Shown here: positions 30,379-38,000 of the stretch, piece by piece
Layout of the letters: every line of letters begins with the position of its first letter
Numbering within the stretch: position 1 is the first letter of the stretch
The notes under the pieces: model-generated
Databases searched by the model: none
Seen by the model: the letters and a program-made list of their open reading frames with translations, nothing else
What the model was told of the DNA's origin: nothing
Translations under genes and position numbers: made by a program
DNA from: Amycolatopsis sp. NBC_01480
Lineage (GTDB): Bacteria > Actinomycetota > Actinomycetes > Mycobacteriales > Pseudonocardiaceae
Direction of reading: 5' to 3'
Assembly: GCF_036227205.1 (NCBI RefSeq)
Contig: NZ_CP109442.1
Span: 9,362,001 to 9,426,000, forward strand
Length of the DNA stretch: 64,000 nucleotides

Positions 30379-31179
30379 GTGACGATCAACGTTTCCCGGG
30401 TGGCGCTCGCGGTCTCGACCGCGGCGATGCTGGTTCTGGCGGGTGGGGCCTCGGTCAACCCGGCCGACGAGGCGACCGCGCTCGCCGCCGGCAACCCGGT
30501 GCCGACCCCCGGGGCCGGCGACGTCACGCAACCCTCCTCCGCCACCACCTCCCCGACGCTCACCGCGACGCCCGCGGTGGGCGCGTTGTTCTCCGGCGGC
30601 AGCCACTTCTGCTCGGCGAGCGTGGTGCACAGCCCGGCCGGCGACCTCGTCCTCACGGCCGCGCACTGCCTCAGCGGCGGCACCGACGGCCTGACCTTCG
30701 TGCCCGGCTACCACGACGGCGTCTCGCCGTACGGCAGCTGGACGGTGACCGCCGAAGCGGTCCCGGCGGGCTGGACAGCGTCGTCCGACCAGGACCTCGA
30801 CTTCGCGTTCCTCACCGTCACGCAGCCCGGCAACCCCGAGTCGCTGGAGAGCCTCACCGGCGCGAACCAGCTCGGCGTCAGCGAGGGCTTCGTCAACCGG
30901 ATCACCCTCACGGGCTACCCCGACACCACCGACGCCCCGGTGGTCTGCGCGAACACGACCACGCAGGCGGACGTCTACCAGGAGCGCGTCGCCTGCCCCG
31001 GGTTCCCGGACGGCACCAGCGGCGGCCCCTGGGTCACCGCCGCCGACCCGGCGACCGGGCTCGGCACCGTCGTCGGCGTGATCGGCGGTTACGAGCAGGG
31101 CGGCGACACCCCGGACGTCTCGTACAGCGCCTACTTCGACGACGACATCCAGCAGCTGTACAACTCCGCGGTGAGCTGA
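30379..31179 (+). CDS. Secreted trypsin-like serine protease
   Basis: 266 residues with an N-terminal signal segment (about 1-24) and a linker rich in Thr and Pro. The chymotrypsin-fold triad is His in VLTAAHCL, Asp in DQDLDFAFL and Ser in DGTSGGPWV, all in the right order and spacing. The four cysteines could make two disulfides (FCSAS/AHC and VVCAN/VACPG). The GTG at 30379 has only a weak upstream purine run. It is a probable extracellular protease of the glutamyl endopeptidase/V8-like type; specificity cannot be told. Confidence 0.85.
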   Translation: MTINVSRVALAVSTAAMLVLAGGASVNPADEATALAAGNPVPTPGAGDVTQPSSATTSPTLTATPAVGALFSGGSHFCSASVVHSPAGDLVLTAAHCLSGGTDGLTFVPGYHDGVSPYGSWTVTAEAVPAGWTASSDQDLDFAFLTVTQPGNPESLESLTGANQLGVSEGFVNRITLTGYPDTTDAPVVCANTTTQADVYQERVACPGFPDGTSGGPWVTAADPATGLGTVVGVIGGYEQGGDTPDVSYSAYFDDDIQQLYNSAVS

Positions 31180-31193
31180 GCCCGGGCGCGGAT

Positions 31194-31224
31194 TTGACCT
31201 GGAGTGCACTCCAGTTCCTAGCCT
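31194..31224 (+). promoter_or_regulatory. MerR-type promoter: 19-bp spacer with perfect 16-bp operator
   Basis: TTGACC (-35, 31194-31199) and TAGCCT (-10, 31219-31224) are 19 nt apart. Between them lies the perfect palindrome CTGGAGTGCACTCCAG (31199-31214). An over-long spacer with a dyad of this shape is the hallmark of promoters activated by MerR-family regulators such as ZntR and NmlR. The start codon of the SDR is 8 nt downstream of the -10. No merR-like gene is within the window near it. Confidence 0.7.
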
Positions 31225-31231
31225 GGTTCCC

Positions 31232-32191
31232 ATGACCGTGACCCCGCAGCACAAGATCGGCTCCGGCTTCGGCCCGGGCAGCACCGCCACCGAAGTCCTC
31301 ACCGGCATCGACCTCACGGGCAAGCTCGCGATCGTCACCGGCGGCTACTCCGGGATCGGCATCGAGACCACCCGGGCCCTGACCGCGGCCGGCGCGCACG
31401 TCGTCGTCCCCGCCCGTCGCCCGGACGTCGCCGCGGAAGCGCTCAAGGACGTCGACGGCGCCGAAACCGCCACCCTCGACCTCGGCGACCTGGAGAGCGT
31501 CCGCGCCTTCGCCGACGATTTCCTGGCCTCCGGCCGCGGCATCGACCTGATCATCGACAGCGCGGCCGTGATGGCCTGCCCCGAGACCCGGGTCGGCCCG
31601 GGCTGGGAAGCCCAGTTCGCCACCAACCACCTCGGCCACTTCGCGTTGGTCAACCGCCTCTGGCCCGCGGTCCGCCCGGGCGCGCGCATCGTCGCCGTCT
31701 CCTCCCGCGGCCACCACCGCTCCGACCTGCACTGGGACGACCTGCACTTCACCCAGCGCCCGTACGACAAGTGGGAGGCGTACGGCCAGGCCAAAACCGC
31801 GAACGTCCTCTTCGCGGTCGGACTCGACGCTCTGGCCCGCGAGAGCGGCGTACGCGCCTTCGCCCTGCACCCCGGCGGCATCATGACGCCGCTGCAGCGC
31901 CACCTTGGGCGCGAGGAGATGATCGAGCGCGGCTGGATCGACGAGAACGGCAAGCTCCTCGTCGCGTTCAAGACCCCGGAACAGGGCGCGGCGACCCAGG
32001 TGTGGGCGGCCACTTCACCCCAGCTGGACGGGCTCGGCGGCCTGTACTGCGAAGACTGCGACATCGCGGAACTCACCGATGCTGACGCGGACACCGGCGT
32101 CCGCGCCTACGCCGTCGACCCCGCCCAGGCCGCGCGGCTGTGGGCCCTGTCCGCGGAACTGACCGGGGTGAACGCCTTCGCCGATCGCTGA
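31232..32191 (+). CDS. Short-chain dehydrogenase/reductase (retinol-dehydrogenase-like)
   Basis: NAD(P)-dependent oxidoreductase of 319 residues. The cofactor motif TGGYSGIG is at about residues 36-43, with catalytic Ser in IVAVSSRGHH and YGQAK (Tyr-x3-Lys) downstream. The usual NNAG is replaced by DSAAVM. The ATG at 31232 lies so close to the MerR-type promoter that the transcript is probably leaderless. Its regulation suggests a role in detoxifying a reactive carbonyl or metal-induced stress product, but that is inference. Confidence 0.88.
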   Translation: MTVTPQHKIGSGFGPGSTATEVLTGIDLTGKLAIVTGGYSGIGIETTRALTAAGAHVVVPARRPDVAAEALKDVDGAETATLDLGDLESVRAFADDFLASGRGIDLIIDSAAVMACPETRVGPGWEAQFATNHLGHFALVNRLWPAVRPGARIVAVSSRGHHRSDLHWDDLHFTQRPYDKWEAYGQAKTANVLFAVGLDALARESGVRAFALHPGGIMTPLQRHLGREEMIERGWIDENGKLLVAFKTPEQGAATQVWAATSPQLDGLGGLYCEDCDIAELTDADADTGVRAYAVDPAQAARLWALSAELTGVNAFADR

Positions 32192-32198
32192 GAACGCG

Positions 32199-33023
32199 TC
32201 AGCTGGTCGGCGGAGTCGTCACCTGGTGCAGCGACAGGTCCTGGCCGGCGGCGGAGTCCGCGGTCCAGGCGCCGGAGTCCGCAGTCCAGGTCTGGCCGGC
32301 GAAGCTGACCTTGTCGATGCCCAGCGGGATCGAGCGGGCGACCAGCCAGCTGCTGAACGCCCAGCCCTGCGCGGCCGGGTGGGGGCCGCTGAGCTTGGCC
32401 GTGCCCAGCTCGGTCTCCGCGGTGTTCACCAGGTTCACCGTGGGCAGGCCGACGGTCAGGTTGCGGCAGGTCATCGCCGCCGGGTATTCGCCGGTGAGGG
32501 CGGACGCGGCGGCGCGGGCCTCGGGCTCCCACTGGGCGTAGGCATCGGGGGCGCCCGAGCGCTGCACGGACTGCGCGACCTCGGTGATCGGCAGCGTCTG
32601 CCAGTTGTCCAGCTTCACGAGCTTCTCGTAGAACGCGGTCGAGGCGTAGACCGGGTCCTGCAGCTGCGCGGGGGTGCCCCAGCCCTGGCTCGGCCGTTGC
32701 TGGAACAGGCCGATCGAGTCCCGGTCGCCGCCGGGCAGGTTGCGCAGCTTCGACTCCTGCAGCGCCGTGGCCAGCGCGATCGTCACGGCGTGCCCGGGCA
32801 GCCCGCGCTGGACGCCGACGGCCGCGATCGTCGCCGCGTTCCCCATCTGGTCCGGTTGCAGCGTGAACTCCGTGGCCGCGGCGTTGTTCGCGTCCTTCGG
32901 CAGCGTGACGGTGCACCCCGGCGTCGTGACGCCCTTCTGGTTCAGCACGACCACCACCACGACGACGGCCGCGAGGACCACCACGACGGCCGCGATCGCC
33001 GCCCGCACGCCGCACCCGCGCAC
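32199..33023 (-). CDS. Membrane-anchored lysozyme/transglycosylase-like protein
   Basis: About 274 residues. An N-terminal transmembrane anchor (AAIAAVVVVLAAVVVVVVVL) precedes an extracellular domain. The core ATALQESKLRNLPGGDRDSIGLFQQRPSQGWG looks like a lysozyme-fold transglycosylase with Glu in ALQES as the likely acid, so I infer peptidoglycan binding or cleavage. The C-terminus holds a duplicated WTADS peptide. I start at the GTG at 33023 with GGGAG 6 nt upstream, rather than at a TTG at 33062. It converges on the SDR gene with only 7 nt between stop codons. Confidence 0.7.
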   Translation of the reverse strand: MRGCGVRAAIAAVVVVLAAVVVVVVVLNQKGVTTPGCTVTLPKDANNAAATEFTLQPDQMGNAATIAAVGVQRGLPGHAVTIALATALQESKLRNLPGGDRDSIGLFQQRPSQGWGTPAQLQDPVYASTAFYEKLVKLDNWQTLPITEVAQSVQRSGAPDAYAQWEPEARAAASALTGEYPAAMTCRNLTVGLPTVNLVNTAETELGTAKLSGPHPAAQGWAFSSWLVARSIPLGIDKVSFAGQTWTADSGAWTADSAAGQDLSLHQVTTPPTS

Positions 33024-33104
33024 CCGGAACTCCCACCCGTCGATCTCACCTGACCGGAGCAAGTCTGCCGGGCACCCCGGTAGGGCGAGCGTGTGGGTCC
33101 GGCG

Positions 33105-34625
33105 CTAGGAGCCCGCGCCCAGGAAGATCGGGTTGGACATGGCCACCATCGCGTTGGGCGTGGTGGTGTTCGGCCCGCCCGAGGGACGGCGGACCTCCAC
33201 CCGCACCCAGCGGCTGTAGCGCGGGTACGTGGTCCAGGTGACCGTGGCGCTGCCGGACTCCGGCACCGTCTCGGTGTGCTCCGGCCCGAGCTGGTCGAGG
33301 AAGGTGACAGTGGTGCCCGGGGCCCCGGTCACCGTCGCGCCGACCGTGACCGGCGTGCCCGTGCCCACCGCGATCCGCTCGCCGATGCCCGCGCTGCGCC
33401 CGCCGCCCGAAGCGCCGAACTCCAGGTTCACGGCCTTCGACTCGGCCAGCCACGAGCGCCCGGCCTTCAGCCCGGCGAGCAGCTCGGCCTGGCGCAGGCT
33501 GCCGGCCTGAACCACGGTGTGCGGCAACGCGACGGTCTGGTCCGGGTTGTGCGCGTCGGAGTCGCCGATCGCCGGGATCCAGCGGCCGCCGCGCAGCAGC
33601 CCGTCCCAGTGCGTGACGCTGGCCTCGTCGTCCTGCGTCCAGGGGCCGTTCCAGACCTCGACCAGGTCGGCGATCTCGTACGCGAATTCGTACGTGCAGC
33701 CGAAGCAGTTCGCGAACGGGTGCGCCGCGGTGACCAGGCCGCCCGCCCGGTGCACCTGATCGGTGAACCGGCGGAAGTCGGCCGCGTCGGACGCGCGGTA
33801 GCGCCAGTCGATCCAGGTGCCTGCGGGCAGCCCGATCGCGGGCCAGTGCCCGGACCGGGTGGTGACCTCCTCGCCGTTGAGGATCAGCAGGTCGTCGGTG
33901 GCGTAATTGCCCCACACCAGCTGCGAGCTGTTCGTGTTGTGGTCGGTGGACACGATGAAGTCCAGGCCGGCCGCGCGCGCGTCGGCGACCAGCTGCTCGG
34001 GCGTGCGCTTGCCGTCGGAATAGACGGTGTGCAGGTGGCAGTCGCCGCGGTACCAGGACTTGCCGCGCTGCCGGGCGGGCGCGCTCACCGGCGCCGGGTT
34101 CGGCCGGAACGGCGCCCCGTCCGCGCCGAAGGTCAGCGTGATGTCCACGCGGTAGTTCATGCCCTGCGGCGCCACGGTGTACGGGCCGAGGATCACGTGC
34201 CAGCGCCCCGCGCGGACCGGCCCCGCGACGTACCCGGGCGTGGCCTCGGTGGCGCTGATGGAGAACCGGTCGCGGAACCCGCCGGACCAGCCGCGGAACC
34301 CGCGCGTATTGCCCAGTTCGTGGCCCTCCGGCCCGAACATCCCGATGTCGCAAGCGTTTCCGCGGACCCCGGCCGGCACGGTGGGCTTGTCGTAGGAGTA
34401 CACGACGTCGATCTGCTTGACCCCGCGCGGCACGTCCACGGGCAGGTAGTACCAGTCCGGCACGTCCGGCTTGAACGTGCCGGTGACGGTCTGGGTTTGC
34501 GGCCCCGCAGCCCCGGGCGCCGGCGCCGCGAACGCGACGCCGGGCAGCAGCCCCGTCGCCGCCCCGGCCGCCACGATCCCGCCCGCACGCAACAGGTTCC
34601 GCCTGCTCAGATCCCCCGTGGACAT
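33105..34625 (-). CDS. Tat-exported PHP-domain (CehA/McbA-type) metallohydrolase
   Basis: 506 residues. The N-terminus SRRNLLRAGG followed by a hydrophobic run and AFAAP is a twin-arginine signal. A beta-rich domain comes first, then a PHP metal site: DCHLHTVYSDG (about 190-200), STDHNTNS, NGEEVTT, TAAHPFAN and GDSDAHN. Such proteins hydrolyse phosphate or ester bonds outside the membrane; the substrate here is unknown. The ATG at 34625 is preceded by GGAGGTGGG. The C-terminal 100 residues form an Ig-like module. Confidence 0.88.
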   Translation of the reverse strand: MSTGDLSRRNLLRAGGIVAAGAATGLLPGVAFAAPAPGAAGPQTQTVTGTFKPDVPDWYYLPVDVPRGVKQIDVVYSYDKPTVPAGVRGNACDIGMFGPEGHELGNTRGFRGWSGGFRDRFSISATEATPGYVAGPVRAGRWHVILGPYTVAPQGMNYRVDITLTFGADGAPFRPNPAPVSAPARQRGKSWYRGDCHLHTVYSDGKRTPEQLVADARAAGLDFIVSTDHNTNSSQLVWGNYATDDLLILNGEEVTTRSGHWPAIGLPAGTWIDWRYRASDAADFRRFTDQVHRAGGLVTAAHPFANCFGCTYEFAYEIADLVEVWNGPWTQDDEASVTHWDGLLRGGRWIPAIGDSDAHNPDQTVALPHTVVQAGSLRQAELLAGLKAGRSWLAESKAVNLEFGASGGGRSAGIGERIAVGTGTPVTVGATVTGAPGTTVTFLDQLGPEHTETVPESGSATVTWTTYPRYSRWVRVEVRRPSGGPNTTTPNAMVAMSNPIFLGAGS

Positions 34626-34654
34626 GCCCACCTCCGCATAGGAACGACGGCCCG

Positions 34655-34684
34655 ACGCTAGGCGCACGGGGCCGCCACCATCAA
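34655..34684 (-). promoter_or_regulatory. Promoter of the PHP hydrolase gene
   Basis: On the minus strand, TTGATG (34679-34684) and TAGCGT (34655-34660) are 18 nt apart, placing the start of transcription about 25 nt upstream of the ATG at 34625. Confidence 0.5.
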
Positions 34685-34859
34685 GGACCCCCAGGTGAAC
34701 ACTCGGCGACCCGGCCGGCGTGACTGGTGGAACAGTCCGGCCTGACGCACCGGTCGGCCCCGGTTTTGGTACGGCTGCCCGATTTCCGGCACGACGGCGT
34801 GCGGTCGTCCTGCCACCGCGCGCGCAGCCGACCATCGCTGATCAGAAAGGCCCGGATCC

Positions 34860-35111
34860 ATGGGCATCATCCGCAAGTCCCTCATGATCGGCACCGCCGG
34901 CGTGGTCCGCGGCTCGTCGAAGAAGCAACGCGTCGCGAAGGCCCAGCTGAAGGAGCTACGCAAGCAGACCGAGATCGCGCAGGCGCAGGCCCGAGCCGCG
35001 GGCGTACCGGACGCCCGGCCGCTCAGGTTCCACGACCAGACGCGCGCCCCGTCGAGCCTTGTGCCCAAGCCCGGTGCGCAGTGGACTCCGTCGTTCGCGC
35101 CCCGGCCCTGA
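34860..35111 (+). CDS. Small basic protein of unknown function
   Basis: 83 residues starting MGIIRKSLMIGTAGVV, a short hydrophobic N-terminus, followed by a charged Lys/Arg/Gln helix (SKKQRVAKAQLKELRKQ) and a Pro-rich tail. Proteins with this pattern are common in actinobacteria but have no assigned role. AGAAAGG lies about 10 nt before the ATG. Confidence 0.65.
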   Translation: MGIIRKSLMIGTAGVVRGSSKKQRVAKAQLKELRKQTEIAQAQARAAGVPDARPLRFHDQTRAPSSLVPKPGAQWTPSFAPRP

Positions 35112-35149
35112 CCACTCCGGAACACCAGTACTACCCGACCGCACCGACA

Positions 35150-35173
35150 GTTTCCGCCCGATGAGCCGGAAAC
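35150..35173. terminator. Weak hairpin between convergent genes
   Basis: GTTTCCG (35150-35156) pairs perfectly with CGGAAAC (35167-35173). It lies in the space between the small basic protein gene and the convergent Lrp gene. Confidence 0.3.
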
Positions 35174-35212
35174 CCAGCAGCAGCACCACATCCGCCCCAC
35201 CATCGACAACCT

Positions 35213-35662
35213 TCACGACGGCTTCCGCGGCCCCCGATACGGCAGCGTCTGGCTGTACACGACGTTGGTCGTAGTGCTGCCGAACTGGGCCAGCTCCCCC
35301 ATCACCCGCTCCAGGTGCGCCATCGACGTGGCCGCGACCTTGAGCGTGTAGCAGTCGTCGCCCGTGGTGCGGACGCATTCGAGCAGTTCCGTGCGCTCGG
35401 CGAGCAGCCGGTGGAGGGGCTCGTGCCGGTTGCCGGGGTACTTCAGGCGCACCACGGCCAGCACGGTGAAGCCGACCTTCTCCAGGTCCACTTCCGCGCG
35501 GTAGCCACTGATCACGCCGAGGGACTCCAGGCGCCGGACGCGCTCGGTGGTGGCCGAGGCGCTCAGGCTGACGCGTTTGCCCAGTTCGGTGAGCGGGAGG
35601 CGGCCGTCCTGCTGCAGCTCGGCGAGGATCGCCCAGTCGGTGTCGTCGAGACTCTCGGCCAT
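35213..35662 (-). CDS. Lrp/AsnC-family transcriptional regulator
   Basis: 149 residues with a winged helix (LDDTDWAILAELQQDGRLPLTELGKRV..., about 5-55) and a RAM domain with VRTTGDDCYTLKVAA. It is divergent from the leaderless oxidoreductase-deaminase pair at 35755. Arms TTCCGGCA (35662-35669) and TGCCGGAA (35704-35711) flank the divergent region and may be its binding sites. It is distinct from the other Lrp protein at 24056-24538. Confidence 0.9.
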   Translation of the reverse strand: MAESLDDTDWAILAELQQDGRLPLTELGKRVSLSASATTERVRRLESLGVISGYRAEVDLEKVGFTVLAVVRLKYPGNRHEPLHRLLAERTELLECVRTTGDDCYTLKVAATSMAHLERVMGELAQFGSTTTNVVYSQTLPYRGPRKPS

Positions 35663-35719
35663 TCCGGCAATCTACCGGCAGATCCACGGCGGCAGGGCGC
35701 AAATGCCGGAAGGAGTCCC

Positions 35720-35748
35720 TTCACCGATCGGCGCCGCCTGGATAGCGT
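35720..35748 (+). promoter_or_regulatory. Promoter giving a leaderless mRNA
   Basis: TTCACC (35720-35725) and TAGCGT (35743-35748) are 17 nt apart. The GTG at 35755 starts 6 nt after the -10, so the start codon should be the first transcribed bases. No ribosome site is present, in agreement. Confidence 0.6.
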
Positions 35749-35754
35749 TTTCCC

Positions 35755-36600
35755 GTGCGACTCGGCGTGAACATCCCGAATTTCGGCCCCGGCACCGACC
35801 CGGGGATGCTGCGGGCGTGGGCCCAGACCGGTGAGGGCCTCGGCTACGACCTGCTGATGGTGTCCGACCACGTGGCGGTGACCCCGGACGTCGCCGCGCA
35901 GTACCCGGCGCCGTTCTACGAGCCGTTCACCGCGTTGTCCTGGCTGGCCGGGGCGACGACCCGGGTCCGGCTGGGCACCACCGTGCTGATCGTGCCCTAC
36001 CGGCATCCCCTGCTGACCGCGCGGATGGCGGCGAACCTCGCCGACCTCAGCGGCGGCCGGCTGGTGCTCGGGGTGGGCGTCGGCTGGGCGAAGCAGGAAT
36101 TCACGGCGCTGGGGGTGCCGTTCGAACGCCGCGGAGCCCTGACCGACGAATACCTCAGCACGATCCGCACGGCCTGGACGGACGAGCGGGACTATCGCGC
36201 CGGCAGAATCCCGCTGTGGATCGGCGGCGGGAGCGACGCAGCATTGCGCCGCGCCGTCCGGTTCGGCGACGCTTGGCACCCGCTCCGGTTCGAGCTGCCT
36301 TGGCTGCGGGACGCGGTCACCCGCCTCAAGGCGTACGCCGCGGGCGGTCCGGTGCCGGAGCTGGCCCCGCGGATCGTCCTGCGGCTGATCGGCAAACCGC
36401 TCGAACAGCGCCTGGCCGGCGAGGGCACCGTGGACCAGGTGATCGACGACCTCGAGCAGTTGCGCCTGCTCGGCGCCGCCGACGTGGTGCTCGACCCGTT
36501 CACGGGAGACCCGGAAGAGACCCGGCGGCCCACCACCGCCTGGCGCGCGCTCGCGACCGTCGCGGACGCCTGGAAACTACACACAGGGGAACGACTATGA
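35755..36600 (+). CDS. LLM-class F420-dependent oxidoreductase
   Basis: 281 residues with the luciferase-like fold: MRLGVNIPNFGPG, VSDHVAVTP, TTVLIVPYRHPLL, LSGGRLVLGVGVGW and PLWIGGGSDAALRRAV. Many family members use F420; the substrate is unknown. The stop overlaps the deaminase start as ATGA, so the two are coupled and probably act on one compound, perhaps a nitrogen heterocycle. This is the second LLM protein of the window and is not closely similar to the one at 21535. Confidence 0.87.
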   Translation: MRLGVNIPNFGPGTDPGMLRAWAQTGEGLGYDLLMVSDHVAVTPDVAAQYPAPFYEPFTALSWLAGATTRVRLGTTVLIVPYRHPLLTARMAANLADLSGGRLVLGVGVGWAKQEFTALGVPFERRGALTDEYLSTIRTAWTDERDYRAGRIPLWIGGGSDAALRRAVRFGDAWHPLRFELPWLRDAVTRLKAYAAGGPVPELAPRIVLRLIGKPLEQRLAGEGTVDQVIDDLEQLRLLGAADVVLDPFTGDPEETRRPTTAWRALATVADAWKLHTGERL

Positions 36601-37013
36601 CCCAGGAACTGCTCCGCCACGCCATCAGCCTGGCCGCGAAGGCGCGCGAGAACGGCAATCCGCCGTTCGGCTCGCTGCTCGCCGCCCCCGACGGGACCGT
36701 GCTCGCCGAAGCGCAGAACACCTCGGTCACCGAAGGGGACATCACCGCGCACCCCGAGCTGAAGCTGGCGCGCTGGGCCGCGCGCGAGCTGGACCCCGCC
36801 ACGGCCGCGAAAACCACCATGTACACCAGCTGCGAGCCGTGCGGGATGTGCGCGGGCGCGATCGAGCGCTCCGGCCTGGGCCGGGTGGTGTTCGCGCTCT
36901 CGACCGCCCAGCTGGGCACCCTGAAGCCCGTCGCCACGAGTGCGGGCTTCACGAAGGAGGGCCCGGCGTTGTTCGACGAGGCACGCGGCCCCGTCGACGG
37001 GTATTACCGGTGA
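36597..37013 (+). CDS. Nucleoside/cytidine-type deaminase
   Basis: 138 residues of the zinc-dependent cytidine deaminase superfamily. The zinc site is CEPCGMC (PCxxC) plus the helix motif ITAHPELKLA, in which the usual HAE is HPE; the His ligand and catalytic Glu are kept. NPPFGSLLAAPDG is also typical of the guanine/tRNA-adenosine deaminase branch. It overlaps the oxidoreductase by 4 nt. The likely substrate is a purine or pyrimidine base or an analogue. Confidence 0.85.
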   Translation: MTQELLRHAISLAAKARENGNPPFGSLLAAPDGTVLAEAQNTSVTEGDITAHPELKLARWAARELDPATAAKTTMYTSCEPCGMCAGAIERSGLGRVVFALSTAQLGTLKPVATSAGFTKEGPALFDEARGPVDGYYR

Positions 37014-37062
37014 ATCCCCCGTTATTGCTTATTACCCACCCCTGGGCGCGGCCGGCATAATG

Positions 37063-37224
37063 TCAGCCGCGGGTACTGATCAATTCTCTTTCCGGCTCTC
37101 CCCGCTCGGTCCGGCGGCGTACCGGAACACAGGCCAGGAGCAGGGAAACCGCCACGACGCCCAGGAGCACGTGGCCGGCGAGGGCGCACAATCCGCATAA
37201 TGCGGTCCATAGGACGATCTTCAT
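37063..37224 (-). CDS. Possible 53-residue membrane peptide
   Basis: An ATG at 37224 opens a frame reading MKIVLWTALCGLCALAGHVL, a single hydrophobic helix of about 30 residues, then VPVRRRTERGEPERELIS. TACACT sits 7 nt before the ATG, suggesting a leaderless transcript, but I see no clear -35. The topology (N-out hydrophobic helix with a basic tail) is that of a real small membrane protein. Evidence is only composition and the -10. Confidence 0.35.
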   Translation of the reverse strand: MKIVLWTALCGLCALAGHVLLGVVAVSLLLACVPVRRRTERGEPERELISTRG

Positions 37225-37346
37225 CAACCGAGTGTAGGGCGGCCCGGAATGGGCGGCGAAAAACTTGGGGAAGACTTAGGGTTTCGGTCCGGCCACATTC
37301 CTTGGCCGGAAGTCCCTGCCGACGGTCCGAGCGATCCGGCCACCAG

Positions 37347-37401
37347 CTCTGATGGCCACCTTCAGAGTCCGTTATGCCCTCAAGGTGGCCTTCAGGGCAT
37401 A
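37347..37401. repeat. Compound palindrome with two hairpins and complementary loops
   Basis: Hairpin 1: CTCTGA (37347-37352) / TCAGAG (37362-37367). Hairpin 2: TATGCCCT (37373-37380) / AGGGCATA (37394-37401). The loops contain GGCCACCTT (37354-37362) and AAGGTGGCC (37382-37390), exact complements of each other. The DNA or RNA can therefore fold as two hairpins with kissing loops or as one long-range stem. It lies in the non-coding stretch before the RNA ligase-like gene. Confidence 0.7.
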
Positions 37402-37478
37402 CTCGCCGATACCGGCCGAGTCCACAATGGACGAACCCCGGTCGCGCCCGGTGCACGCGGGTACGGGAGGATCGGCCC

Positions 37479-38000
37479 GTGCCCACTCCCGGAACCAGCG
37501 CGCTCGTGGTCGAACTGCCCGCCGCCGAAGGACTGCTCGACGCCGCCCGCGCGGTGAACCCCGCACTCGTGCGGCCGGGCCTGTCGCCGCACGTCACGGC
37601 GCTGTACCCGTTCCTGCCCGCCGCGCAGCTCACCGAATCCGTCGACGAAGCCGTCACCGCACTCGCCCGCGAGCACCACGCCACCGATGTGCACTTGACG
37701 GAACTGGTCGTCACCGCCGGTTTCGTCGCGGCCGCGGCGCCCGCGCTGCAGCCCCTCGCCGACGCCGTCTGCGCGCAGTGGCCGGACGTCCTGCCTTATG
37801 GCGGCCGGTTCGGCCCGCGGCCGCCGGTGCACCTGACCATCGCGATGGGCGGCACCGAGGCCGAGAACCGGGAAGTGGTGGCAGCGGCGGAAACCCTGCT
37901 GCCCATCACCGGCCGCGCCGAGGCGCTGCACCTGGTGGTCCTCACCGAGCAGGGCTGGCAGCTCCGGCTGACGGCTCCGCTCGGAACTCCCGCGCGATAG
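37479..38000 (+). CDS. 2'-5' RNA ligase / LigT-like 2H phosphoesterase
   Basis: 173 residues with the two HxT motifs of the 2H phosphoesterase family: SPHVTALYPF (about 36-45) and PVHLTIAMGG (about 111-120). Members act on 2',5'- or cyclic phosphodiester bonds of RNA or nucleotides. The GTG at 37479 follows GGAGG by about 8 nt. Its last 59 bases overlap the end of the convergent 7TM gene, so one of the two C-termini may be affected by antisense transcription. Confidence 0.8.
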   Translation: MPTPGTSALVVELPAAEGLLDAARAVNPALVRPGLSPHVTALYPFLPAAQLTESVDEAVTALAREHHATDVHLTELVVTAGFVAAAAPALQPLADAVCAQWPDVLPYGGRFGPRPPVHLTIAMGGTEAENREVVAAAETLLPITGRAEALHLVVLTEQGWQLRLTAPLGTPAR

